In this document: positions 37,660 to 46,870 of the stretch, piece by piece
How the letters are laid out: each line of letters opens with the position of its first letter
How positions within the stretch are numbered: position 1 is the stretch's first letter
NCBI GenBank assembly: GCA_037957365.1
Contig: JARHVA010007800.1
Location: 36,001 to 100,000 of the forward strand
Reading direction: 5' to 3'
From: Torreya grandis
Taxonomy: Eukaryota; Streptophyta; Pinopsida; Cupressales; Taxaceae
Length of the DNA stretch: 64,000 bases
Notes under the pieces: model-generated
Told to the model about the DNA's origin: nothing
What the model saw: the letters and a program-made list of their open reading frames with translations, nothing else
Database searches by the model: none
Program-made: the position numbers and the translations under genes

Positions 37660-38330
37660 TTTTGGACATTCATATGATATATATCCTACAAACTTATTAC
37701 ATTTGAAGCATTTACCTGTAAACCCACTATATCCTCTTACTATGCCATAAGATCTTCCACCTCTGAATCCATAACCGCCTCTATTAAGTTGATTTGTACT
37801 TTTAGAATTGTTTCCAACTTCCTTATTATGAGGTTTCCATTAATTTGTATTGCCTAGTTATGCTCTTCTTTCTTACTGATCTGTACCTCTCCTACTTCTT
37901 CCTCTCCCTCAATTTTTTTGAATTTGCCTTCTATTAAAAATTTCCTCTACTTTTAATTCATGTTGATAGGCATCTTACACTATCCTTTGAGACAAAATGG
38001 TGATTTCATCTTGAATGCTAAAATTTAGTCCATTAATGTACCTGATAACCTTTTCAGTATCCTCCTCTATGTGTCTTTCTCTGATGGTTAATTTGTAGAA
38101 TTCTTATATGTATTATTTCATTGACATATCTTTTTTTCTTATAATTTTTATCCTTATAAACAAATTAGTTTGGTAGTCTTTAGGCATTAATTTTCCCTTA
38201 ATCTTGGCTACATTTTATCCCATGACCTTATCTTTTCTTTCCCCTTCTTCTTTCTTCTTGTATTCCATCCCACCATAGAGATGCATGAAACTTTAACCTT
38301 GTCACTACAAAATTAACCTTACTTTCCTCA
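37660..38330 (-). pseudogene. Gypsy gag of the gag-only element
   Basis: On the minus strand about 38230-37940 gives VAKIKGKLMPKDYQTNLF, then RIKIIRKKDMSM and VIRYINGLNFSIQDEITIL, the Retrotrans_gag fold seen in many plant gypsy elements (stem-and-pocket part ending in a Y-x-x-G-L motif). A Gly/Arg-rich linker (LNRGGYGFRGGRSYGI) follows, then the zinc knuckle CFKCNKFVGYISYEC at about 37712-37668, with Tyr in place of His. Scattered stops make it a pseudogene. Confidence 0.82.
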
Positions 38331-38708
38331 TTCACCTATTCATATTTAAATTATTCATATATTTCTATGATCTAGTCAATCAACTCTTCAACATTAAGAT
38401 TGCCCTCATACATTGGCACCTCCAATTTGGCTTTGATGTCACATCTATAACTACTCTAATGAATCTTTCCTCCACTCTGTCTTCCTCTCCTTTTTATAAA
38501 AAATATTATTTATGAATCTCATCCTCTCATTCACTCACATCACCTCTACTCATCTCTCTTATTTGAGCCAATTATATCTTACAATATGGCATGCAAGTTT
38601 CTCACCTTAACCACTAATGCATCAACTACATGTAATATTTTTTGAGATAATTCTATTCCACATCCTCTAGTTCCATGTTTCTTACTATCTTCCTAAGATC
38701 TCTTGAGC

Positions 38709-38720
38709 TCTGATACCAAA
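38709..38720 (-). other. Primer binding site of the gag-only gypsy element
   Basis: The + strand CTCTGATACCA is the complement of TGGTATCAGAG on the minus strand, matching the 3' end of initiator Met tRNA. It adjoins the LTR at 38721. Confidence 0.8.
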
Positions 38721-40187
38721 ATGATGCAAAGGAAAACTTTTAATCAATACCAACCTTTCTTGTTTCAACTTGTTCATTATTTAACAAAGGCTTATAGGAA
38801 TAATAGTTCATTTCATCATTTAATGTTTTTTGGATATATTAAGTTTATTATAACCATACCATTCTTATGTAAATCCTCTTTGATCTCCTAACTAATCCAC
38901 TATACCTCTAAGTACATATCTTTCAAAATACACTAGTTCCTTTTGTTCTGGCTTTCTTGTAGCCTTTTTCACCTTTTTTAATTGCATGGACAAATACAAA
39001 CTGATCCTTAAAATATAAAGGGATATTTGAGTACCCTATATCCTATACATTCTATCTAATAAGTTTATTAACCCAATTCCTCTTAGAGATGCACTTTTTA
39101 AACCTTGTCTAGAACTAATTAGGTCTCTTTACACTTATATTTAACATATCCATCTTGAATCCATACTCAATAGTGTCTTACCAAGATAAAATTCCCAAAA
39201 TATCTTATAAAAATTTAAAACCCAAATAATCACCAAGTTATAGAGGTTTTTGATAATGGAAACATTCACAAAGTCATTTTTAGTTTCAAAACCCTAATAT
39301 AGGGTTTCTACTGACTATGTCAACCCAAGAGATAATATTTTATTGGTTCAAGATCTCCTTAAGGTTTAAAAAATTTGTGATGATTGATTAAATTTTGTAA
39401 TTACTTTCCACATGTTCTTGAGTGTTTACGAAATTTGGAAAGGACATCTGTTGTTCACTTAATGCGATTCTAGGTTTGACTCTATGTGGTTTCATAGTTA
39501 CCTACAGGGTCTTTAATTATTCTGGGTCCCAAATAAGTATGAAAACATTTAAATATATATATTAAAAATCCTTTAAAAATGGTGTGATAAAATTAACAAA
39601 TACAAAATGAGAATCATTATGTAATCTTTATATGTTTTTTCTCCAACATTCAATCTTATGATGTCATCTTGAATTCAAAATATAAGAAACACAAAGTATG
39701 ATAGGGTATACATAGTTGAACTTCAAACTTGAGGCAATTTTCTTGATTTTATTTCTATTATAATTCATACATCATCAAACTCACCTTCTTAAAAAAATAT
39801 CCTTTCATAACCATTCACATGTTTATATGTCCTATAACTCCTCCAACGGTTCTTGATTCCCTCCAAAAACATTGAAAAGGCTCATAACCATCCTATTTCA
39901 TATAACACCTATATAAATGACACAACATGTGACTCAATTATGTAGTAAAGTAATATTTAAACCTTTTATAACCTACTAAAAAATAATATACCTTTGAAAA
40001 TCCTTCAAACATGACTAAGGACCTAAGATTTGACAAGAAAATTAAAAAATTCAAAGTAGCAAAATTGGTGGGAAAATGCCAATTTGAAATTCTAACCTCC
40101 CTAAACACACTTTGACACTTGGAGAAGATTCTCAAGTGTATGTCATGACTCCCAAATCCTTTATAATAATCTAATCAACCTACATGA
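38721..40187 (-). repeat. 5' LTR of the gag-only gypsy element, larger part
   Basis: Partner of 34524-36061. It is interrupted at 40187 by the young copia and completed by 44835-44913. Confidence 0.85.
40183..40187 (+). other. Target site duplication CATGA (left)
   Basis: CATGA precedes the young copia LTR at 40188 and is repeated perfectly at 44830-44834. Confidence 0.93.
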
Positions 40188-40258
40188 TGTTAGGGTGTGG
40201 AGATAAAAGCTTCAACCTTTGCAAACTAGGAACTGAAGGTTGCTGAGTTCTACAGGAA

Positions 40259-40369
40259 CCGGCGTCGGCAGCATGACCGACGTCGGCAGGATCCAGTGCA
40301 GAAGGAAACCGGCGACGGCAGGAAGTCGGCCGACGTCGGCAGAACCAGACCAGCAGGGACCGATGTCGG
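40259..40369. promoter_or_regulatory. Cluster of CCGACGTCGG-type palindromes in LTR U3
   Basis: Motif starts are 40259 (CCGGCGTCGG), 40277 (perfect), 40309 (CCGGCGACGG), 40330 (perfect) and 40360 (CCGATGTCGG). Each perfect copy contains CCGAC on both strands, the core of DRE/CRT sites bound by plant CBF/DREB factors. It also has a central GACGTC with the ACGT core of bZIP sites. Function is inference. Confidence 0.6.
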
Positions 40370-40512
40370 TCGCCTGTGTGTTCTCGAAGTGTTTGTTTCA
40401 CGGACAGTTAGTTAAGTGAACGATGAGTTTGCATGTTAAGACCAGCCAGAGTCTTGGGTTGCGAGGACAATTGTCCAAATTAAGAGTCTTAGTTATTGTT
40501 TGAGTTAAGGAT

Positions 40513-40523
40513 CTATTTATAGA
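40513..40523 (+). promoter_or_regulatory. Putative TATA box of the young copia LTR
   Basis: CTATTTATAGA lies downstream of the palindrome cluster. The same sequence is at 44269-44279 in the other LTR. No start site can be proven from sequence alone. Confidence 0.5.
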
Positions 40524-41075
40524 CCCATTGGCATGTATTGTTTAAGGCATGAGATAGAAAGGAAGAGTTCCTTCTAGTTGTAAGATCTATGAGTTGCAGG
40601 TTGTTGCAAGCTCATTGGTGATCTACATGTAAGCTTGGTCTTTGAATTGCAGGTTACAGGTTCATGAGAGATCAGCTTGAAGTGCTATAGAGTGCTTGAT
40701 GTACCGGCAGGGTTATTACTGACTGGTTGGTGAGGTGAACACCAATTCTGTGTGTGAGTTGGTTGTTGGGACCATTTTTTGTGTAGGAGAGTGTGTGTGA
40801 GAAGAATTACTGTACACTTGAGGTGTGGCGAATCTCTGTAAGGTGAAAGAGTGTGGCGGCTCTTTGATGTATTCTTTTCTGTTAGTGTTAATACAAGATA
40901 GTGTATTGTCTCTCATATTCTGTGCTATTGGTGAATTCTAGTTACTTGTGTTTCTGGTTATTTCCGCATATTCAATTGCTTATATATTTGGTAATCATAC
41001 TGTGCTCTTTCTGAGGAGCAAGATCCTAACCAGTGGAGTCAGAGCATGTTTGTTGTTCCCTGATTTCCTGACAAG

Positions 41076-41088
41076 TGGTATCAGAGCC
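41076..41088 (+). other. Primer binding site of the young copia
   Basis: TGGTATCAGAGCC, two bases after the LTR end, is a perfect match to the usual initiator Met tRNA primer complement of copia elements. Confidence 0.95.
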
Positions 41089-41230
41089 TTGGTTGTAGGT
41101 TCTTGAGCTTGATACCAACAATTGGTATCAGAGCTTTTTGGTTGGGATACTAACAGATTGGTGTAGATCTGGGTAGTGTGTTTTGATTACAGGTTACTCA
41201 CAGGGTTTCTGTTTGAGTGGGAGTTGAGCA

Positions 41231-42844
41231 ATGTCAGAAAGCAGTCAACTACGAATGGACAAGTTCAATGGCAAGAACTACCAATTATGGAGGATGCAGA
41301 TTGAGGACTATCTGTATCAGAAAGATTTGTACTTACCGTTGGGTGGGGTTGCTAGCAAACCCTTGGATATGAAAGATGAAGAATGGGAGGTTCTTGATCG
41401 GAAGGCTCTGGGATCTGTTAGATTGAGTCTTGATTCATCTGTGATTTCCATCTTATCACAGTGTAAGACAACGGTGGAGTTGATGAAATCTTTGGCAAAT
41501 TTATATGAAAAACCCTCGGCTTCAAACAAGGTATTTCTTATGAAGCGTTTATTTAATTTGCAAATGTTGGAAGGTGGATCTATTCATAGCCATTTTAGTG
41601 ATTTCCATGGTTTGGTAAACCAGTTAAGTTCAGTGAATATTGTATTTGATGATGAACTTAGAGCTCTCTTAATCTTGTGTTCATTACCTAAAAGTTGGGA
41701 AGGTTTGGTAATGGCAGTTTCTAATACTGTGTCTCCTTCAAAAGTCTTAAAAGTGGATGATGTTGTGAGTGTAATCTTGAATGAAGAGATACGCAGGAAA
41801 AGCACAGGTGAATTATCCGGAAATGCTTTGAGTGTTGAAGGAAGAGGAAGGCCAAGAGAGAGGACAGAGCGGGGGAGATCAAGGTCGAAGACAGGCAAGA
41901 GATCCAAGTCCAGGTATGGCAGAATAACCTGCTGGAAGTGTGGAAAGCAAGGGCACTTAAAGAGAGATTGCAGATCGGGTGAAGATCATCATGAAGAACA
42001 TGAAGAAGAAGCAGATGTTGCAGGCTACATTGCACAGGATGCTCTGGTATGTTCTTTGGATAAAGTAGAATCTTGGGTATTAGATTCTGGTGCCTCTTTT
42101 CATGCATCTCCACATAGAGAATTTTTTCATGAGTATGTCTAGGGAGACTTTGGAGAAATTTGTGTAGGGGATGGTAAGCCTTGTCAGGTTGTTGGCAAAG
42201 GCAAAGTGAAGCTGAAATTGCAGACAGGTGACACATGGGTGTTAAAGGAGGTCATGCATGTCCCAGTTCTGAAGCGGAATCTGATTTCGGTTAGAAGTTT
42301 GGGTGAAGAGGGTTGCACAGTAACTCTCTCAGTGGACTCTTGGAAGGTTACCAAGGGTACACTTGTTATAGCTAGAGGTAAGAAAGTAGGTACGCTTTAT
42401 CTATCTACTTGTTTTACTGATTCTCTTTCTGGGTTATCTACTTCAGCTGTAGATTCAGAGATGTGGCTTGATAGGCTTGGTCACATAGATAAGAAGGAGA
42501 TGCTGGTTCTTGAGTCAAAGAATATGCTTTCGGATTTGGAAGGCATGGATCGTGGTTCCTGTATGCAGAAGAAGAAAGTAAGGTTTCTTGAGGAATCCGA
42601 TGTTAGTGACAAGAACGGGAAAGCCTTGGTTTTCAAAGAGAAAGTGACGGACAGAGCTCAGCACAAGGTGCAGAGGAATTTTGAGCAGAGCAAGGGTGAT
42701 TTGGACAAGGTTTTGATCCAAAAAGAGCTCGCGGGAAAAAGTCAGGTCTCACAAGAAAAACACAGAGACCGACGTCGGCAGGAAAACCGGCGTCGGCGTC
42801 CAGACAGGGACCGACGTCGGCTATGTGCAGCCCGACGTCGGTGA
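41231..42844 (+). pseudogene. Copia gag-protease polyprotein, one in-frame stop, truncated pol
   Basis: The frame starts at Met 41231 (MSESSQLRMDKFNGKNYQLW) and is open to an amber stop at 42140-42142. It then continues in the same frame to a stop at 42842-42844, about 537 codons in all. Order: copia Gag (residues about 10-200), basic linker rich in Arg/Ser, zinc knuckle CWKCGKQGHLKRDC (about 235-248), protease with intact WVLDSGASFHA (about 282-292), a LISVRSLGEEGCTVTL block, and a gag-pre-integrase WLDRLGHIDKKEML segment. After that the sequence leaves the copia pattern and ends in an Arg-rich tail. Integrase never appears. The stop may allow Gag alone to be made, or may be a simple lesion. 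Confidence 0.93.
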
Positions 42845-42954
42845 CTCGGGGCAGACAGAGACCGGCGTCGGCCAGGGGAAAACGACGTCGGCAGAGAGGC
42901 AGTCGCAGGGAACCGACATCGGTCGGCTGTAGACTAAGATGTGACCGGCATCGG
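42769..42954. repeat. Internal array of eight CCGACGTCGG-type motifs
   Basis: Motif starts are 42769, 42787, 42811, 42832, 42862, 42882, 42913 and 42945. Those at 42769, 42811 and 42832 are perfect; others have one or two changes (CCGGCGTCGG, ACGACGTCGG, CCGACATCGG, CCGGCATCGG). Spacing is 18-32 bp. It overlaps the end of the open frame and encodes its Arg-rich tail (DRRRQENRRRRPDRDRRR). Confidence 0.85.
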
Positions 42955-43435
42955 TTACTGAGATGAATTTTGGGTGGACAGCGAGTTGTCATGGAGTCTC
43001 AGGCGCCCATTTGGAGGACTGAAGGTGTAAGTAAGTTCTTAAATTCGTCATTTCCCTTCTTTAAACTACTTGTTGCTCACTTATGGCATAGGACCAGGAA
43101 GTTGTTGAAGAAGCAGAACAGGTAGATCCAGGAAACAGTGGGAGCTAGGCATGGATGAGGATGTGATTCCTTGGAGGATAACCAAACAGGGGTTTTGGGT
43201 AGTGTTGCCAGCTGGAAGTAAGCACTGAGAGACGAATGGATGTTGAGGATGAAGAAGAGCGAAAATGGATACATGAGATGGAAGATCAGGGTATATGATC
43301 TTGTTTTAGCTGCAGGGCAATGGAGGTTTGATCATTGTGTTTCTCTTTACCAGGTTGGATAGTATTAGCTACACTATTCTATTTTCTGTATGATGTGCTT
43401 GTTGCAGGGTTACATATACAGGTATTTCTGAACTA
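42955..43435 (+). other. Unrecognised interior segment of the young copia
   Basis: About 480 bp between the palindrome array and the RNase H trace. It has no long open frame and no copia domain I can identify. Possible splice-like signals occur (GTAAGT near 43029, TTGCAG near 43405) but are not evidence of an intron by themselves. It could be strongly rearranged pol or captured DNA. Confidence 0.45.
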
Positions 43436-43870
43436 AAGGTAAAGCTAGTTCAGGTGTATGTCATGGAGAATCTGGGAGCAGCAAGATTCTTTGGCATGAG
43501 TGTGTTCTAGAGACATGGAGGTCTTTTTGACTTTGTTTCAGGATGATTGTGTGAAACCGGTTAGCACGCCGATGGCTAGACAGTTCATAGAACAGGTGTC
43601 TTGATTCACATAGTGAGGTTGAGTGCATGGTATGTACTAAACCTGAGTTTTCCCAAGCAGTGGGAGTTGTCACAAGTTTGGAGTCAATCTGGAAGAGTAA
43701 TACTGAAGGGCAGTTCAGTTGGACCAGCAGCAGGTGCACATGCTATGCAGGGTCAAGTTCTTTTTCTACATGGTTGTAGATGCGGATGTGGCAGGTAATT
43801 TGGATGACAGATTTTGCACCACGGATTTTGTGGTGGTTGGTCTTCAAGAGTGATCTTGAGGAGGGATACA
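43436..43870 (+). pseudogene. Collapsed copia RT-end and RNase H trace
   Basis: Short blocks in copia order but different frames can be read: VMENLGAARFFGM (about 43458-43496), DCVKPVSTPMARQF (about 43545-43590), MVCTKPEFSQAVGVV (about 43628-43672) and VVDADVAGNLDDRFCTTDFV (about 43771-43832). Spacing between the blocks is shorter than in a full RNase H, so several internal deletions occurred. It shows the element derives from a complete copia ancestor. Confidence 0.75.
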
Positions 43871-43932
43871 AAGCCAAGGAAACAAACTAGACGGTGTACA
43901 GGTACAGGTACAGGTTGCAGCTGTTTATCTCC

Positions 43933-43942
43933 AAGTGGGAGA
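43933..43942 (+). other. Polypurine tract of the young copia
   Basis: AAGTGGGAGA just before the 3' LTR, identical to the tract of the old copia at 3574-3583 on the minus strand. Confidence 0.92.
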
Positions 43943-43943
43943 T

Positions 43944-44829
43944 TGTTAGGGTGTGGAGCTAAAAGCTTCAACCTTTGCAAACTAGGAACTGAAGGTTGCT
44001 GAGTTCTACAGGAACCGGCGTCGGTAGCATGACCGACGTCGGCAGGATCCAGTGCAGAAGGAAACCGGCGACGGCAGGAAGTCGGCCGACGTCGGCAGAA
44101 CCAGACCAGCAGGGACCGACGTCGGTCGCCTGTGTGTTCCCGAAGTGTTCGTTTCACGGATAGTTAGTTAAGTGAACGATGAGTTTGCATGTTAAGACCA
44201 GCCAGAGTCTTGGGTTGCGAGGACAATTGTCCAAATTAAGAGTCTTAGTTATTGTTTGAGTTAAGGATCTATTTATAGACCCATTGGCATGTATTGTTTA
44301 AGGCATGAGATAGAAAGGAAGATTTCCTTCTAGTTGTAAGATCTATGAGTTGCAAGTTGTTGCAAGCTCATTGGTGATCTACATGTAAGCTTGGTCTTTG
44401 AATTGCAGGTTGCAGGTTCATGAGAGATCAGCTTGAAGTGCTATAGAGTGCTTGATGTACCGGCAGGGTTATTACTGACTGGTTGGTGAGGTGAACACCA
44501 ATTCTGTGTGTGAGTTGGTTGTTGGGACCGTTTTTTGTGTAGGAGAGTGTGTGTGAGAAGAATTACTGTACACTTGAGGTGTGGCGAATCTCTGTAAGGT
44601 GAAAGAGTGTGGCGGCTCTTTGATGTATTCTTTTCTGTTAGTGTTAATACAAGATAGTGTATTGTCTCTCATATTCTGTGCTATTGGTGAATTCTAGTTA
44701 CTTGTGTTTCTGGTTATTTCCGCATATTCAATTGCTTATATATTTGGTAATCATACTGTGCTCTTTCTGAGGAGCAAGATCCTAACCAGTGGAGTCAGAG
44801 CATGTTTGTTGTTCCCTGATTTCCTGACA
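43944..44829 (+). repeat. 3' LTR of the young copia
   Basis: 886 bp partner of 40188-41073. The palindrome cluster lies at 44015-44125, here with three perfect CCGACGTCGG copies (44033, 44086, 44116). TATA-type box at 44269-44279. Confidence 0.95.
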
Positions 44830-44834
44830 CATGA
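44830..44834 (+). other. Target site duplication CATGA (right)
   Basis: Perfect repeat of 40183-40187. Gypsy LTR sequence resumes right after it. Confidence 0.93.
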
Positions 44835-44913
44835 CCCATAGACAACTTGATCAAGCCAAAATTGAGCAATAAAACAAGACTAAGTTCATCTTTAAAAGGA
44901 TGCTCCTGCACTA
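44835..44913 (-). repeat. Remaining end of the gypsy 5' LTR
   Basis: Matches 35983-36061 (CCAAAATTGAGCAAYAAAAC...GGATGCTCCTGCA). On the minus strand this is the start of the LTR. Confidence 0.85.
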
Positions 44914-45415
44914 GATTTGCTCACCTGAGTGCTTGATTGAATGCCTTTTGTAAGTTTCCTAGTGAGTAAGTAATAATTTTCTAGGTGATATATGAAAGAG
45001 GTGTGATTATGAATATATACCACTCCTATCAAGAAAAATATCATGTAAATCACGTAAGAAAACCATTTGGGTACATTTCATTTTCAAATTAGATGACTTT
45101 CTGACACTAGACACCTATGTTAATTTATGGTAGGGGTATAGGGTTGATGCTTATCTCCTGATAGTTAGAAAATAGGTATAGGCTCAGAACTTGCAATGGC
45201 ATAAGATAAGCATATTTTAATCATTCTAGGCAAGATATAATGTTTGGGTCATCAACATAATATTGGTCAAACTAAGAGATAGGCCAAGGGGTATAAGATA
45301 GAGTAGATGCAAGACTTTAAAAAGTGGAAAAGATTTATAACTAATAGGAATTACCAAGGTTTGATTTTACCAAGTGTACAAGAATGGGGTGTTATATAAT
45401 CCATTAATATATTCT
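44914..45415 (+). repeat. X repeat, copy C, right part
   Basis: Begins with the second GATTT (44914-44918) and matches 16935-17445 (TTGCTCACCTGAGTGCTTGA against TTGCTCACTTAACTACTTGA). No coding signal. Confidence 0.8.
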
Positions 45416-45639
45416 ACATAATTTTATTTTGATTTCATTCACTTATGAATTGACTAACCTATTTAAAATTTATAATCTATATAGTGGCACACTTGATGGG
45501 ATTCAAAGGACTGAATACACCCCAAAAGATCTTTTAGGTCATTTAAAATATTCTAATTACTAAAATTAACCTTGTAATCAAGTTAATTCACCTTTTCTCT
45601 TAAAAAATCTATTAAAGTCCATTTCAAACCAAATAGTAA

Positions 45640-46870
45640 AGTCATTATTGCGTAGCTACAAAAATAAAAATTATTTCAATGAAATCATTGTTTACAGTAG
45701 AGAAATTATTTCTCACAATAGTGAAATCATTATTTGTGCCTTAACTCTATTCTTTGTAGGTCAACATTTATGAAACCATAGCTAATTTTAGTGAAATCGT
45801 CGTAAGCAATGACAAAATCATTTGTCTAGTCTAGGAGAAAATGATGAAAAGGGAACCTATATCAGTGAAATCATGGTCAAAATTAATGAAATTATGGTTA
45901 ACATTTGTGAAATTATGGTCAACATTTTTTAAATCATGGTTAACATTCAAAAAATCATGGTCAACATTTGTGAAATCATTTTATGTTCGTTTGTGTAGGT
46001 TGTCAACATTGTGAAATCATCACCAACTTCAAAAAAATAATTGTTTCTAGTGGTGAAATCATTTTTTTTTCCTTCATCTCCTCATTTTTTAGCATTTTAT
46101 TGGCTTATATATCTTATTTTCTCTATTAATGGTCTTTAAATTCAGTTTTTCTTGCCTATGTGTTTCAATTTTCTTACTCTATATGTGTTTTGTATAATAG
46201 TGAAATTGAATTCAACATTAGTGAATTAATTGTTTGTAATGATGAAATTATTTCATCCACTTTCTCTATTTTCTATCAAATTATGAAATTGGAAGAAACT
46301 TTAATGAAATCATTTTCACTTTAGTGAAATTATCCTACATATTCATGAAAATATTTATGTACTATTTTCTATTCTAATTATGTTTTCTGTAAAATGATGA
46401 AATTGGCACCTATATCAACAAAATTATGGTCAACATCAACAAAATCATTATCTATTAGTTTGTTTAACTTTAGTAGAATCAGGACTAAATTTAGTGAAAT
46501 TGTTTCTTGTAGTGGTGAAATCATTTATGTGCCTTCATCTCCTCACTTTTTAGCATTCTATTAACCTCTACATGTTATTTTATCTATTAATGGCCTTCAA
46601 TTTCAATTTTTCCTACCTGTGTGTTTCTATTTGTTTGTTTTTAATGTGTTTTGTAGAACAATGAAATCAGGGGAAACTTTAGTGAAATCATTTTTCTAGT
46701 CTTTCTGACTATTTTGTGTGTAGGTCAACATTAGTGAAATTATCGATCATGAAAAAAAAAATTCTTAACAGTAGCAAAATTGATTTATAATATTTCTATG
46801 TTCTATACAATTTAAAACATCAAATTCATTGGTTAGAGTGGTGGAATTTTTCTACAAAACTATGAAATCA
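45640..46870 (+). repeat. Degenerate minisatellite built on GTGAAATCAT
   Basis: The word GTGAAATCAT or close variants (GTGAAATTAT, ATGAAATCAT) recurs more than 25 times. It is often followed by GGTCAACATTT, giving a loose period near 20-25 bp, clearest at 45870-45985. Longer blocks (for example CCTTCATCTCCTCA at 46070 and 46530) repeat at about 460 bp, so there is a higher-order repeat. Confidence 0.75.

Larger units (their letters stand above)
40188..41073 (+). repeat. 5' LTR of the young copia
   Basis: 886 bp, TG...CA ends. It carries five CCGACGTCGG-like motifs at 40259-40369 and a TATA-type box CTATTTATAGA at 40513-40523. That order gives a plausible U3 with upstream motifs, about 150 bp from the putative TATA box. 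Confidence 0.95.
40188..44829 (+). mobile_element. Young non-autonomous Ty1/copia element
   Basis: LTRs 40188-41073 and 43944-44829 are both 886 bp, begin TGTTAGGG and end TTCCTGACA. By eye they differ at about 10 positions with no indel. A perfect primer site (41076-41088), a gag-protease frame, a polypurine tract (43933-43942) and a perfect CATGA target duplication are present. Integrase and RT are missing and only a broken RNase H trace remains before the 3' LTR. Base composition is clearly GC-richer than the surroundings. It sits inside the 5' LTR of the gag-only gypsy element, so it is the most recent insertion of the stack. Confidence 0.95.
34524..44913 (-). mobile_element. Non-autonomous gypsy element carrying only gag and protease
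   Basis: LTRs are 34524-36061 and 38721-40187 plus 44835-44913, the second being split by the young copia. Without that insert the right LTR is about 1.55 kb against about 1.54 kb on the left. The 2.66 kb interior encodes, on the minus strand, gag, a zinc knuckle and protease. No RT, RNase H or integrase trace could be found in the remaining 1 kb before the 3' LTR. The layout fits large gag-bearing terminal-repeat elements (TR-GAG type) that depend on another element. Target duplication is GATTT. Confidence 0.8.

Noticed and set aside
40180..40401. Minus-strand open frame repeated at 43753-44157
   Set aside because: Both lie in the copia LTRs; the frame comes from the GC-rich palindrome cluster and is antisense to the element.
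41584..42992. Several long minus-strand open frames (41584-41907, 41721-42236, 42633-42992)
   Set aside because: They are antisense shadows of the intact gag-protease frame and the GC-rich array, with no recognisable domain.
45640..46870. CRISPR-like array of short repeats
   Set aside because: The repeated word is short and degenerate with irregular spacing; it is a minisatellite.
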